A DNA stretch of 64,000 bases, from positions 1 to 64,000 of the forward strand of contig JAJKFJ010021035.1 in NCBI GenBank assembly GCA_027382625.1, read 5' to 3'. A program made the translations under genes and the position numbers. Of the stretch, positions 1 through 12,120 are shown piece after piece. Source of the stretch: Tetmemena sp. SeJ-2015 (taxonomy: Eukaryota; Ciliophora; Spirotrichea; Sporadotrichida; Oxytrichidae). How positions within the stretch are numbered: the first letter of the stretch is position 1; each line of letters opens with the position of its first letter. The notes beneath the pieces were generated by a model that was not told the origin of the DNA, searched no databases, and saw only the letters and a list, made by a program, of their open reading frames with translations.

Positions 1-1178
1 CCGCTCTCTCAAATTTTAAAAACCTGCATACCGGGCTTTTTAGACCCCTGATCGAATTTCCCCCTCATTTCATCTACGATAAGTCGCTGCAGAGAACCCA
101 TCTAAAAAAATCTTCAAGGGGGGTTATCATTTTTTTAAGTGTAAAACTGAAACCCTTGTGGGGTTTTTAAAAATTTGGAAGATTTATTGAGCGCTCTGCT
201 TTTGATGATGAAAGTCGCGACTGAAAACAAAATTTTTTTTGGCCCAAACCCCCAAGAAAAGGGGCCGGGGGGCTCCTGCTCATGTCCATGGAAACCCCAT
301 TTTTATTTGGGGCACTCGCTCAGTTACCCCCCTTCCCGCTCCTAAAATTTTAAAACCTGCACTACCGGGGCTAATTACGCCCCTGAGTCGAATTTGCCCC
401 TTTATTTCACCTACGATAATCGCTGCAAAGATATGGCGCACCTAAAAAAAATGGAAAATTCTAAGTGGTGATCACTTTTTTCGAGGACTTGGAATTTGTA
501 AACCTTCTGGGTGTTTAAAAATGGCCAGAAGTTTTTTTGAGCGTATCTCTGTTTTTTGATGGATGAAATCGCGATCTGAAAACAAAATTTTTTTTTTGTG
601 TCCCAAACCACCAAAAAAGGGGGTCCCCCCTGCTCATGTCCTGAAAGCCCCATTTTTACTTGGGCACTCGCTCAGTTATCCCCCTTCCCGCTCTCTCATA
701 ATTTAAAACCTGCACTACCTGGCTAATTACGACCCCCCTGATCGAATTTGCACCTCTATTTCACTCTACGATAAGTCGCTGCAGAGATATGGCGCATCCT
801 AACATAAAACTGGCAAATTCTAAGTGGGTGATCAGCTCTTTTTCGAGGGAGCTGTGGAGAAGCTGTAAACCTTGCTGCGGTGCTTTAAAATGTGCCAGAG
901 AGTTTATTTGAGCGTATCTCTGCGTTTTGATGGATGAAAGTCGCGATCTGAAAACATAATTTTTTTTGTGTCCCAAACCACCAAGCAAAGCGTCGGCGGC
1001 TCCTGCTAAAGTCCCATGAAAGCCCCCCATTTTACTTGGCACCGCTCATTATCCCCCTTCCCGCCTCTCAAATTAAAACCGCATACCTGGCCTCAATACG
1101 ACCCCTGAGTCAAAATTTGCACCTCTTTTCCACTCACGATAATCGCTGCAGAGATATGGCGCATCCTAACATAAAACT
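1..1178. repeat. Satellite array A, ~360-bp unit, cut by the window edge
   Basis: At least three imperfect tandem copies are visible. Landmarks recur about every 355-370 bp: 'aaaacctgc' near 352, 706 and 1077, and 'gatatggcgca' near 431, 786 and 1152. Copies differ mainly in homopolymer length and small indels. The array begins before the window and stops near 'catcctaacataaaact' at about 1178. Short ORFs inside it are not conserved between copies, so no gene is called. Confidence 0.9.
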
Positions 1179-2830
1179 ACGCCTAAGATTTTTCTTCGAC
1201 GTCAAAATCATGAGTAGTCTTTATCGATTTCTTTGCTTGAAAATGCTGTATAGAAGACTTGAACAACCTGTAAACAGCTTCTCGTATCTGTTTCTTTAAT
1301 TCTTCTCACGTAATAGTCTTGAAAAATCATTCTCAGAGTTTGTGATGTTGTCAAAAAAGTTGAAGATTCTAGGAGGACGTTATACTTAAGTAATGTTTGA
1401 TCCAGTTATATAGAGATAGAGTTCTCTCTTAGAGTTATCATTAAAGATACTTAGTTTTAGTTTGTTTTAGGAGTCCTAAATTTTGACAATTCTCGTGCTC
1501 TCCGCTAAAAAATCTAAAGGATGAGGTTCTTCACTACTCCTTCCTAATCGAACAAACTACTTTTCATGCTCTATATCCTACAAAAGTGTCATATAGTCAG
1601 TTTCGACTACTACTTCTACATTTGCACCCATGAATTTATTTTTGTCCATTATAAGATCTTCGTTGATCCTAAGTGCTCTTTCAGTTTATTTTGTATCTCC
1701 TTGAAGGCTTTGATGAGCTTGATCTTATCTTATTTTTACTTTTCGATAATCGCTTACTCAAGTTAATCTAAAAAATAAGAGAATACACGCTTCATATCTC
1801 TAAAAACTCTGATGGATTTCAAGAGGAACCCCATATCATTTTTAATGATGATATCTCTCTCAACAGTGCTGTTAAAATGCTTCTCTTATCAATTTTGACC
1901 AAAAGCTAGAAGAATTCCTTCTGAGTAGATTAGAGCTAATTTTGATGGAATATAACTCATGAAATCTTAAACTCAATTTTGAATCAGGCTAGCTTCGAAA
2001 TGCATTAAAGGTTCTGCTAAAATTTGAGAGAGTGCTCTCACGGTTTGCAATTGAAGCGTTCGTGCTCAAATCTTTGCTTTACGATATTAGAATATAAACA
2101 AAAGGTGCTTGTAGTTTCTTAAGAATAGAGACATCATTTTAAAACTTAAAATTCAAAATAATCACTTTCTCTCTATTCATTTGAAGAAGAGTTATCGATC
2201 TCTGAAGTATCATTGTTGATAGCACTGTAGCTTGCGCCATGAATTGGCATACAGTCAAGGTAGGGGTATCAAACTGTCATCCACTGCTATCTTTACTCAC
2301 TCCAATTATTTCGCTCCCGTCCAAGCCTTTACTGCCTGAAGAGCTGCCATTTCTACTCCCATTAATCATAGTTTATGCAGCTGTAGTAACTTCGGTCGAT
2401 GGCCATCGCGAACGTTTGTGTTCACACTTTTTAGTAAAATACTCTCGCTAAATCACTTAACTAGCTTAAGGGTTGCTATTCATAATGCTATGGCAAAATT
2501 TCTTCACCTAGAAGTTATTCGTATCTTAATCTGGATTATTAAATTGAGACCAAATCATCTTGGTCCCTCGATTGAGGAACTTGATTCATCCTATTCTAAG
2601 TTTTCTGCTAGTTCATTTTTCTTTGATTTGCTGTTTAACTAGTCGTTTGAGCTGATTCGCTGTTTAATAAATAATTATTTGTGTGATTTATAAATTTTTA
2701 AACTTTCTGATTGCAACTGATTACAGCTACTATATACATAAAATTTGAATATGAAAATGAGGAATGTTATGGTGGAAGAGAGTTATATAGTCTATGATAT
2801 TACTATATCAGAACAAGATAGCATAATAAC
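1179..2830. other. Gene-poor A+T-rich region upstream of the PX gene
   Basis: No frame here shows a domain or sustained protein-like composition when TAA/TAG are read as Gln. Short ORFs near 1566, 2239 and 2418 are hydrophobic and look like chance. The last ~100 bases probably hold the promoter of the PX gene, but no motif could be assigned. Confidence 0.5.
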
Positions 2831-5478
2831 ATGGTCAAGAGTTCCTCACACTCATACACAGTACAATTCGTCAAGCACGAAATAAGAGATGGGCATGCAG
2901 CAAATTTAGTTAAAATGATCGCACCAGGTAGCATCACTTTCCATATTCGTGAACGCTACTCCTCGTTGCGAAAATTCGAGTCCATGTTCAAGAATCAGTT
3001 TATCAAGGAGTTAAACATTTAATTCCCACCCTTATCATCCTCTCTCCTCTATATGTTTTGGTTAATATTATAGAACTAATTAATATTTTAAAAATTTGAG
3101 AGGAAAAATATAACTCTAAGAGTAGCATATACCTATAGTCATCTAAGGTTCATTAGCATGGATGTGATGTAGGAAACGTAGAGGTTCAATGCATCATTAT
3201 CACTACAGAAGCAATAAGCAAGTGCGCTCTCACGCTGAGTAATGTTGAATTGCATCGAGAGCGCGCATCGAAACTTCAACTGCGATAAAGAGTGAAGTGC
3301 AAGCAAGCATATACTCTTTATATACTGTGTATTTACTCTATGTCACTCACTTATCTCTATACACTCTAAGTAGAAATGATGATTATATACTTGAAATGAT
3401 AAGTGATGAAGAGTGCAAATGCATTTTACACTTGATAGCGTAACTTACTTGAGTGCGCTCAATGTGCGATATGTGCGCCGTGAAATGCTCTCTCGAATGA
3501 TGCTACTTGCGCACTTGTTGCATATCGGAAAAGTAGAGAGAGAGGCTTGCACTGAAAAGTGCGATAGTGATTTTCACTCCACCATACTAAAGTTTGCACT
3601 TGTTTGCACTTGTATCGTAATGTAACCACATGCCATGAGTGCGCATACTAGTGATTCATGTTTGCACATGATGTATGAATGATGTTAGCATGCAGTAAGC
3701 AGTGATGTACTTCACACACGCAGAGTTTGCAATGAAAGAGTGCGCTCTATATAAATACGATAGATTCCTCATCCATTAATATGATATAACCAATATCGCT
3801 ATAACTTAATAATCATATACTTATAATTGATCATAACTTTAATCGATCATTATTAATGGAGTGAGGAACTCTATCGTACTTTTATATAGAGCGCACTCTT
3901 TCATTGCAAACTCTGCGTGTGTGAAGTACATCACTGCTTATGCATGCTAACATCATTCATACATCATGTGCAAACATGAATCACTAGTATGCGCACTCAT
4001 GGCATGTGGTTACATTACGATACAAGTGCAAACAAGTGCAAACTTTAGTATGGTGGAGTGAAAATCACTATCGCACTTTTCAGTGCAAGCCTCTCCTCTC
4101 TACTTTTCCGATATGCAACAAGTGCGCAAGTAGCATCATTCGAGAGAGCATTTCACGGCGCACATATCGCACATTGAGCGCACTCAAGTAAGTTACGCTA
4201 TCAAGTGTAAAATGCATTTGCACTCTTCATCACTTATCATTTCAAGTATATAATCATCATTTCTACTTTAGAGTGTATAGAGATAAGTGAGTGACATAGA
4301 GTAAATACACAGTATATAAAGAGTATATGCTTGCTTGCACTTCACTCTTTATCGCAGTTGAAGTTTCGATGCGCGCTCTCGATGCAATTCAACATTACTC
4401 AGCGTGAGAGCGCACTTGCTTATTGCTTCTGTAGTGATAATGATGCATTGAACCTCTACGTTTCCTACATCACATCCATGCTAATGAACCTTAGATGACT
4501 ATAGGTATATGCTACTCTTAGAGTTATATTTTTCCTCTCAAATTTTTAAAATATTAATTAGTTCTATAATAACTTGAAGACTTATAATGGGTTGCCCATC
4601 TTCCCTCCCAAGAAAGCTTTTGGTAACACATCGAATGATTTTCTAAACACGCGCATGAATCAGCTGCAGAACTTCCTCAACAACTTCTTTACTTTGAAGA
4701 AGGTAAAAGAGAGCAACAACATCATCCTCTACTTCAAGTAGAAAGTCGCATAGCAACAGTCCAAGAAAAAGGTGGAGGAGCTCATAAAGTATCTGCACAG
4801 CAGAACATACGCTTCAAGCAACCAATAATGCACATACATAAATACACACACACTTTTAATTTAAGTTTGGCGGTGATTAATTTTCTAACGAAGGAAACTA
4901 ATAGCAGAGGGAGAATACAGGAGGGCAGCAAGTTTGAGGAGCTATGGGCCAGGCCATGAAGCAGTAAATATCTGAGCAGATGAAGGGAGGCAAAGGTATT
5001 TTCAGAGAAGGTTTCGAGCGGAAAAAGGTTCAAAATAAAGTTGCTCCTTCTCAGAATTAAAGTAAGTTAAGCAATTATTAACTCAATTTCATTCTCATTC
5101 TCTCTTTATAGACTTCGACTTGAAGAACTTTGAAGGCGAATGCAGGAAGATAGTAGACCTCCTAGAAGTTCTTGACTCAGGCTTGGAGGAAGGCAACCAG
5201 TCAGACTTCAACATCTGATCCAGAAGCAGCAGATATTCCAAAAGGTGCGCGAGCGCCTTGACTTCCACTTCGATTCATAGACTCTAACCAAGGGATCTAC
5301 CCAGAACAGCAAAGAGATCCTCTCTGAGATGGAGGAGCAGCCAGAGGACCCCAAAATCGCCAAGCACCACAAAGAGCTAGGACACGATTTAGACAAACTC
5401 CACGATCTGCTTTTTAACTCCATCAGAGACATCATTATGCGCGAAGGCCAAATAATTCAGTCCTCCAGACACTAGTGA
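2831..5478 (+). CDS. PX (phox) domain protein, sorting-nexin-like, split by a palindrome
   Basis: PX domains bind phosphoinositides and target proteins to endosomal membranes. From the ATG at 2831 the first exon reads the N-terminal half of a PX domain, ending in an ITFHIRERYSSLRKFE segment. The second half (LPIFPPKKAFGN, then a helical stretch) resumes at about 4572-4822, after the palindrome. A further piece (~4930-5061) reads MKQQISEQMKGGKG-like sequence, and after a 50-nt intron the last exon encodes a charged coiled coil ending at TGA 5476-5478. TAG/TAA occur in frame as Gln. One frame change is needed near 5215 (AACATCTGATCC). The boundary between pieces two and three is unresolved. The PX assignment is good; the sorting-nexin role is inferred from PX plus C-terminal helices. 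Confidence 0.7.
3066..4571. repeat. 1.5-kb near-perfect inverted repeat (palindromic element)
   Basis: 3066-~3780 is the reverse complement of ~3858-4571, apart from a few single-base indels. The left end 'attatagaac' (3067-3076) pairs with 'gttctataat' (4561-4570). About 75 bp of unpaired A+T-rich sequence lies at the centre. The short ORFs in the arms mirror each other and are not genes. The element separates the two halves of the PX domain. No GT-AG boundaries fit, so it behaves like an insertion or IES rather than an intron. No transposase gene is inside. Confidence 0.93.
5062..5111 (+). other. 50-nt GT-AG intron of the PX gene
   Basis: It starts GTAAGT, has a pyrimidine-rich tract (tctcattctctcttta) and ends TATAG. 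Removing it joins the frame on both sides (...QNQ-N-FDLKNFEGEC...). Confidence 0.8.
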
Positions 5479-5774
5479 AAAAGATAGAGAGTGCGGCAAA
5501 TATTAATTATCAGTAACTTCATCATCATCATTAACGTGATTTTAAAATATCAAGCAGCTTTTTTAAATTTGATTAAATTTTAAAACATTAAATTCTACTT
5601 CGGTATGCTTATAGCTTCGTTTTAAGTGAGAGTCATAATTAATTAAAACTCTCACTTGGCAAGTTAAGCCACCAGAATATCTAAACTCTCCTTTGCTTTC
5701 GTTTGATTAAAAAAAATCAAAGAAAGTTCTAAACTTATATGCAGACTTTGAGATTTGCTGTTGAACCACATTTT
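5479..5774. other. Intergenic spacer with a 10-bp perfect hairpin
   Basis: AAGTGAGAGT (5624-5633) and ACTCTCACTT (5648-5657) are exact inverted repeats around a 14-nt A+T loop. The spacer lies between the PX gene stop and SPT4. It could be a 3'-end or regulatory structure; nothing else was recognised. Confidence 0.55.
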
Positions 5775-6338
5775 TAGATGCAACGAGTGAAGATCCCGAA
5801 GTGCTAGACTAACAGCGACAAAAAATCTAGGACGAGGACCTCTTTGACGAGGACGACTTGTCTTAGGATGGGCGCCGCAAGTATCGCAAGCCCAAGAAGC
5901 TCAAGTACGTCTCCACCAAGCCCAAGGCAAGTTAAATAATCATCCTCTCTCCCTCTCTTATAAACATCTTCAAATCTTCAAAATACATTTTAAAACCCCC
6001 TTATGGATGTGAAGAGAATACCGTTCCAAAAAGAATTTGCTACTGATCAAGGGTAACTTCTTATTTAGATCATCTACGACACCTACCTTCCTTCCAGCAA
6101 CGTCAAACTCCGCGCTTGTTTGACTTGCCAGCTGGTCCTCAACAAAGAGAAGTGGACCAAGCTCAAGTGCTGCACCAACTGTCCACACAGCAGCGTCCAA
6201 CAGGAAGAGACTACTAACGACGTCGAGAGCCTCATCTCGCTCATCCTCACTATGAAAAGCTGGGTCTGCAAGTTGCAGCGCATGAAGGACCTAATCCCCG
6301 GCATCTACGCTATGGCTGTCCACGACCCCAACGCCTGA
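5775..6338 (+). CDS. SPT4: Transcription elongation factor SPT4
   Basis: Spt4 partners Spt5 (DSIF) on elongating RNA polymerase II in the nucleus. Exon 2 (6069-6338) contains the zinc-finger pattern LRACLTC...CCTNCP (CxxC...CxxC, with an extra Cys), followed by the diagnostic Spt4 end KSWVCKLQR...PGIYAMAV. Exon 1 (to 5926) encodes an acidic then basic N-terminal extension (DEDLFDEDDLSQDGRRKYRKP) not present in short Spt4 proteins. The intron 5927-6068 begins GCAAGT and ends TTTAG, a GC-AG intron that keeps frame. The stop is TGA 6336-6338, so the protein lacks the usual C-terminal tail of ~20 residues. No start codon is visible in the exon-1 frame: an upstream exon probably ends at the TTTTTAG just before 5775. 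Confidence 0.85.
5927..6068 (+). other. GC-AG intron in SPT4
   Basis: The donor is AAG|GCAAGT, the usual GC-AG donor context, and the acceptor is TTATTTAG. No GT donor here preserves frame. Length 142 nt. Confidence 0.6.
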
Positions 6339-6749
6339 CTGCCCCTACTGACTCACAGCTCTCTGAGCACTCCCTCTACTTTGATTTGCCTGCTACTTTG
6401 CTTTTGGAGTTAGCGGATTTTGATTAGAGAAGGAAAGCTTGCGAGAGACCACTTTGAGAATTTAAAATGCTTTGTCTAGATAATTTGACTTGCATATAAT
6501 ATTTAAACTTCAATTACTGGTTTCCAATTTATAAACGTCTCCTCTTAATTTAAAACTGAAAGATAATATTTAAAGTTACAGAACTAAATCAGTATAGAAT
6601 AGATTAAGAGCAGCGACTAAACTACTCCCTCAATTAAAGATGAGAATACTTTCACAATAATGATATTATCCTTGTGGACGAAAGAACCTACTCTTTTAGA
6701 ATAATCTTCTTCCTTCACAGGACTCAGTTCATCAATAAAAATATAAATA
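6339..6749. other. Spacer between convergent SPT4 and a minus-strand gene
   Basis: A+T-rich sequence with no domain or convincing ORF on either strand. It should hold the 3' ends of two convergent genes. Confidence 0.4.
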
Positions 6750-7808
6750 GAAAATTATTAGAAATGATCTAGTCTCTGCATTTCTTTCCTGAACTTAGCT
6801 TCCATATCGTTCCACAAATTAATGAGTCGTTTCTAAATTATTTTAAACTCTTTCTACTGCTGCATGATTCAGGATTCTTGTTGAGAAGCGTGCTTCTTCT
6901 TCGGACTTTTAAGCTCCTTAGAATTCTTGACTTCCAAATACTAGCTCTTATTCAGAAACTTACCCTTACTCTGCAGCTCTCTATTATTAAAACATTCTCT
7001 CATTTATTAACCAACTCATGTTTTTCCTTCTCTATCTCCTTGAGTTTCTTGATTTTGGGCTTGACTTTCTTGGCCTCATTATACAAGCCTTGCTTGCCAA
7101 GCAGTTCACTTTTCTTCTTGAGGTTCAGGATCATTGCTGAGTTGTGGACCTTCGAACTTCTAGTGCCCATTGCAAACATAGTCCTTCTTTATCTGCTCCT
7201 TGAATCCTTCAAGCTCATTATGATGACTCTTCTTGAGTTCTATCTCTAATATTGCTGCCTCGTTTTCAAAATTAGGCATTATTCTCCCACTTCTTTATCA
7301 GCTCTTTCAACTCTACCTTGTAAGTGTTCTCCGATGCTTTCATCTCTGCTTTCTGTTAATAGCTCTGGACAACTATCTCAAATTAATAGAAAGAGGAAAC
7401 TACTGGCGAGGAGTTGGACTTATCCAAGCCAGAAGAATGAAGATGATGCTGGACTTGCATCGCGAGTAATGAGCTCCTCTCTTTTTCTGACATCTTCAAG
7501 TCTCCTCATCTTTTTCAAAAGTTTCTAAGCTTACTGAGCTGCCTGAAAATTACTCTTCTTCTCGCAAAACTTTCTATACTCCTAAAAACAGACAGTGAAG
7601 TCAATCAAAGAATATCAAAATAGGAAATTAAAACTGAAATACTTTTAAGAGGGTCAACTAGCTCTTGAAGAGTTAATTCTCTCTTCGAATTAGGCTAAGT
7701 TTTGGTTTTACTTACTTCTTAAACTTGGAGAAAGTCCTTTGAAATGTAGTCTGCTGGATTCAAAGCCTAGTTGCCTAGTGCACCTGAGTAGACCTCGCCA
7801 GCACTCAT
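6750..7808 (-). CDS. Coiled-coil protein with a conserved Lys/Glu-rich domain
   Basis: The start ATG is at 7806-7808. Exon 1 (7716-7808) encodes 31 residues beginning MSAGEVYSGALGNQ, and a 21-nt intron (7695-7715, GTAAGT...TTAG) follows. Further pieces read EYRKFCEKKSNFQAAQ...KKMRRLEDVRKREEL, YKVELKELIKKWENNAQ, then a motif of the kind 'LNLKKKSELLGKQGLYNEAKK', a helical pattern I associate with ciliary coiled-coil proteins without being able to name the family. At least four frame changes are needed between 7470 and 7020. The hydrophobic ORF on the plus strand here (6878-7249) is its antisense shadow. The 3' end near 6750 is approximate. Confidence 0.6.
7695..7715 (-). other. 21-nt ultrashort intron
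   Basis: On the minus strand it reads GTAAGTAAAACCAAAACTTAG, bounded by exon 1 (…FLQVQE) and an exon reading NSKRELTLQELVDPL. It has canonical GT and AG ends. Confidence 0.6.
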
Positions 7809-8389
7809 TGGAACCCTTGCACTGCTTACGCTGTCGTACATTGGTAAACCTTATGAGCAACTACACTCTTAATTTATACTTTATCAGTTGAATTTATCTG
7901 CAGATCGAAGGTTAAATTTAGCTCTGTCTTAATTTTATGAGCGCTTCTAGATACCTATATCACTGGACGTTTAATTAATAGGATTAAACTGTGGTTTAAA
8001 ATGCGAGATGTCTTCGTTGGGCGAGCTGCTGCTAGTAGGACTAATTTAATCCTCTTCTGCCATTATCTCAAAATGCAAATACGCTTTCTCATTTAGAGTA
8101 AGTTGAATATTAAAAGATTGTGTGTAATACTCTGAACTGATTGTTAACTCATTTAATTTAACAATAATTCTAATATAACATATTTTTTTTACACGCTTCA
8201 TCACTATCACTATTAAGAGTGTTCAACTGAATTTTAACATTTAGCATGACAAATGAAATCTATCGTGGATATAATTATAGTAGATACTCTTATAGCATTT
8301 AAACTTGAAGCTCAAAAGCACTTCTTATTGACAAAAGCAGAGGCCTCTTCGATATATTTCTATCTCGTTATGAGAATAATGTCTAAGTG
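7809..8389. other. A+T-rich region between two minus-strand genes
   Basis: No sustained coding frame was found. It should include the promoter of the 7808 gene and the 3' end of the gene to the right. Confidence 0.35.
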
Positions 8390-9648
8390 TTTAATGCTTG
8401 AGTAGAGTTTAGATCATTGAATTTTGGTCGAGACTTAGTCTTTTTATTGCACCACGTTTATCTTATGGTACTCTTCAATGCGTTTAGTCTCGAGTTGCAT
8501 CTTCACTAAGTTCTCTACCATAATCAAATTATGAATAAATATTAAAATGAATGAGTAACAATGAACAACCTCCGGTTAAGAGAACAGTCTCGATACTGGC
8601 CTTGCTGTCATTCTCATCCACTAAATAATTTTGCAAACACTTGAGAATCTTGTAAATTACGGACTTTCTCTCCAGAGTTGCTAACTCACTATAGTTTACT
8701 ACGTTATTCCCCTGTGTGGTATAAGCAGCGTCGGAGAGGGCTTGACTCTTCACAATTTGCGAGCTAAGGATTGGGGAATTACAAGGATCATACTGCCTAC
8801 GCTATCCTGCAGTTAGGGTGGACTCTTGCTTATAATAAGAATTCTCCATATCCTTCACTATATTGGAGTTGAAGCAGAGAAAAGCATCTCTATCGTAACC
8901 AGTCTCTCTATTCACCATGAGCTGCCTCATATCGGGCAAGACGTATCTTTGCTTATGATTTGTTGGTTAAAGCGAGAGCGTTTCTCTTTTAAGTGTCCTT
9001 ATTTTGTCCAAGTAGACTTGGTTGGTGCTCCGAGGTCTTCTACCACCCCAGAGTATTTTAGCTCCGAAAATAATTTCAAACTGACTTTAGTTACAAAGGC
9101 GAACTTTGAGGCACCTAAGCTTTCAAAAGCTATCTATACGATCTCCTCTAGTTGTTCAAAACTGTCTGCCAAGTTTTTTAAGGGCTCAGACATGATTATT
9201 CCGAACTGATTGCTATCATTTTCAAAGCCAAGTTCACACGGTCCATCATCTCTATTCGAATGTCCTATGTTCAAATAGAATATCTTCACATCTACTTGCT
9301 TAATGAATTATTCTGAAGTATCTCTATTATCTTTAGGAGCTCGTCAATGACCTTTTACAAAGCGTATTAGAAAGCTTCTAAGTCTGCAATTTTGCCCTTA
9401 TGAATAGGCATGGGTCCTTTTGAAAGACTAAATGGATCCTTGATGATCTGTTTGTCGATGTATACCTTTGACTTTTTTGTCGAACATTCCCTTGCTGAAA
9501 TTGACTGGCTCATATCCTTGAGGTGTGGCACCAGGAAAGCTGGGAGGCGAAAGTAATTGAAGTCGTGAAGCACATTTGTGGACAGCATCGCACACTTCAT
9601 CTCGTTGAAGCCATATTTGATGAATATGAACTTTTAATGACCCTCCAT
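8390..9648 (-). CDS. Protein with a C22orf15/CXorf65-like N-terminus; otherwise unknown
   Basis: The start ATG is at 9646-9648. The first residues (MEGHQKFIFIKYGFNE, then a CAMLSTNVLHDF stretch) resemble the small ubiquitin-fold domain at the start of C22orf15-type proteins. The body continues to about 9110 in one frame and from about 9080 in another (ILWGGRRPRSTNQVYLDKIR..., then MRQLMVNRETGYDRDAFLCF), reaching a C-terminal part with KSQALSDAAYTTQGNNVV and a later helical exon (8400-8520). The change of frame is near 9090. The domain similarity is by eye and modest. Hypothetical protein. Confidence 0.5.
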
Positions 9649-10129
9649 TATTCAAACTTACAAAAAAGATAAAATAGCTATTATAATCTTAGCAAATTGA
9701 TTTAAGCAAGTAACTCAAACAAGCGAAGGCAAATGGAAGCTTAAAGATAAGGTAATTCTTAATTTTCAAGAAATTATATTCTCCATAGTAAAATGGTTGA
9801 TCTCATCCAAACCTGCTCTAATTTAAGGTGAATTAAGGAGATGATCACCCTCAAGAAGGAAAGCTGTATAAAAGCACTTTGAAAGGCAAAGTTCGCTGTC
9901 CATATGGTAATTTCTCTATTTACTCAGACACTGTCTCACGCAGGACTTCATCAAATAGGATTCCATATGCCTCAAGTCCTTCTGCTGAGGATCAGCCTAG
10001 TTGCCATTTAGCATTACAAAAGGGTTAATCATGTTTGTAGTGTTTTTTAAAAAAATAAATAATAGATAATTCAATTTCCAAATAAACCTCATACACAAAG
10101 TAGGAATAAGATTATCCATTTACTATGCC
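9649..10129. other. Intergenic region
   Basis: A short Lys-rich plus-strand stretch (9720-9900) is visible, but nothing that could be defended as a gene. It probably holds the promoter of the gene starting at 9648. Confidence 0.35.
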
Positions 10130-11921
10130 TTCATTATAGCGCTATTTCCTCCGAATCCAAAGCACACAATATTTGCACTTCCACTCTGTTAATGTTCTGC
10201 CTATCTCCTTATCTCAGAGTACTTTGCCATTTTATCTCTCTAAGCTTGGGTTGAGTCGGAAGCGTTGCCTACCATTCCAAATAATCCTATTTCTACTTCT
10301 TAAGTTTTAAAGACTCTAGTTTATTTATTATAGTCGCTTTAAACTTATATTATCCTCTATTTTGAGAATTCGCTATAGTTAAAGAGAATTTTGATTTTTG
10401 CATTAGACTGATTGACTGACTCTTGATAAAATCAGTTTTCATCGTCTATGATAAGCTGCAACTGGATACACTATCTAGGCATAGTTGGTATTTAAAGATT
10501 GCTTTTCTTATCTTTAGATAAGTTCTACTCTGCCAGATTTTTAGATGATAAACTTTGTACTTGTGCTGTCTATAACATACATTTTTAAGCATACTATTAT
10601 TATTTCACTGTCTATTCAGAAGTATTCTTACTCTTGACTAACCTGAGAGGGTCATTTATAATGACTTTAACCTCGTCCAAATTAGAAACTGTGATCCTCT
10701 CCTACACATTAGCCTGCTGGTCATGAATGGAAGATTCTTGACTCTGGCTTGAAAAACCAGCCTCGCTGCTGTGATTAGTTTGACCGAGCTGCTGAAGAAG
10801 GAGATGCTGATTTGCATCGCAAAAATGTTCTTCTGAGATGGGGATTTATGCGACTTAAGAGGCATGGGTTGGGGCTCATATTACTTAATGTCACTAGAAT
10901 TCAGCTTAATGAGTTTGGAAGATATGATTAACTGCTGAATTTTGAGTTGTAGAGTGATTAGTTTATAAGTTACAGTATCTGTGCAGAACTTCTCTGCTGA
11001 CTATCAGGATGCAGAGGTGGCGTGAAGGGAGACAGATAAAGAAACCTTCTCTTGAATTTTAAAAAAAATTCAATCTCATAATCTCTCATTTAGGCAACTC
11101 AAATTGAAGTCAATCCTTTTCTTTCTAAAGATAGACTTACTCAGCTGCATACTACAAGGCTTCGAAAGTAAACTTGAGTGCGCTCCCATAGTGTTAGATA
11201 TCGTAGAATAAATATCACATTGTTCAAGAACACTCTGCTTCGCCACTTAGTGAGTAAAATTTTCAGTTGAGCCCACTTTAAAGAAAGCCAAGTCGTACTT
11301 AGCCTAAAAAGGAAGAAATGAGTTATGAAAAGTTTGATGGAGGTGGAGGAGGATAATCACTAACTGACTTGTTGTGGAAACTAAAAGCCATTTCTATTAA
11401 CCCATGCTGCCTACATATTAAAGCCTATAGAAAATTTCATTCATCTTTTTCCTTTCTTACCAATGAGTTGGATAAGTTAATTATCTGCTTAGCTTATTGA
11501 ATTGAATTGAGAATAGCCGCTTAAATTTTCTAGACCTCGGACTCACTTATCCTCCGATTCTTCTCATCATCATCTTGAGCTAAACTCATCAATGGAGAGA
11601 CTGCTTTAGTGAAAAAGTTGATAGTAAGTATTAAATAATTTGCTTCAGCCTGATCTGTATCTTCCTTGCATCGCTTGGCATTTAACTATCTTTGTTTATT
11701 TCCCCTTGCTCTTTCCTTATTGGCTGTTTATTATCAACCATGCTATTATGAAACTGAAGCATCTCCCTCTTTCTTTCTATGAGAGAAAAGTTTATTTTAG
11801 CTAGGTATTCTAACTTAATGAATAGTTCCTCAAGAATTTGAATCTTCTATAAAGTAGAGTTAGAGGCATGGCTTGGTATTTAGATACTGTGGTTCCTTTG
11901 TTAAGCTCCTGTGAGTTACAT
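10130..11921 (-). CDS. Multi-exon unknown protein, Gln/Ser-rich with coiled coils
   Basis: The likely start is 11919-11921 (MQLTGAQQRNHS...). The first ~110 residues are helical and charged (LEELFIKLEYLAKINFSLIE...). The next piece reads AVSPLMSLAQDDDEKNRRI and ends near 11460. Later exons include a proline run (SDYPPPPPSNF, ~11360), AKYDLAFFKVGSTENFTHQV (~11290), a Gln/Ser-rich linker ending NLDEVKVIINDPLR at an intron donor (~10645, GTTAGT), and a last exon EVEIGLFGMVGNASDSTQAQ...IVCFGFGGNSAIM (~10130-10300). Several frame changes are present (near 11590, 10960, 10815). I do not recognise the family. Confidence 0.55.
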
Positions 11922-12120
11922 TAAGTGTGTGGTATGCGTACTTGGTTTTTTATTATCCTTTTACTGCTTTGAATTAAATTAATTTTTCTTGATTTAGAAT
12001 GCAATAGAACGAAGGAGGTTGATTGATTCATTATATTTCATTTTATCTAGAATAGGGAAGACTAAGAAATTAGAATCCAAGCAATAGATCTAATTTCTTA
12101 TATGTTTGAGAGTAGCAACT

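Noticed and set aside
239..1299. ORFs in satellite A
   Set aside because: They are not maintained between repeat copies.
3413..4191. ORFs in the palindrome arms
   Set aside because: They mirror each other, are short and carry no domain.
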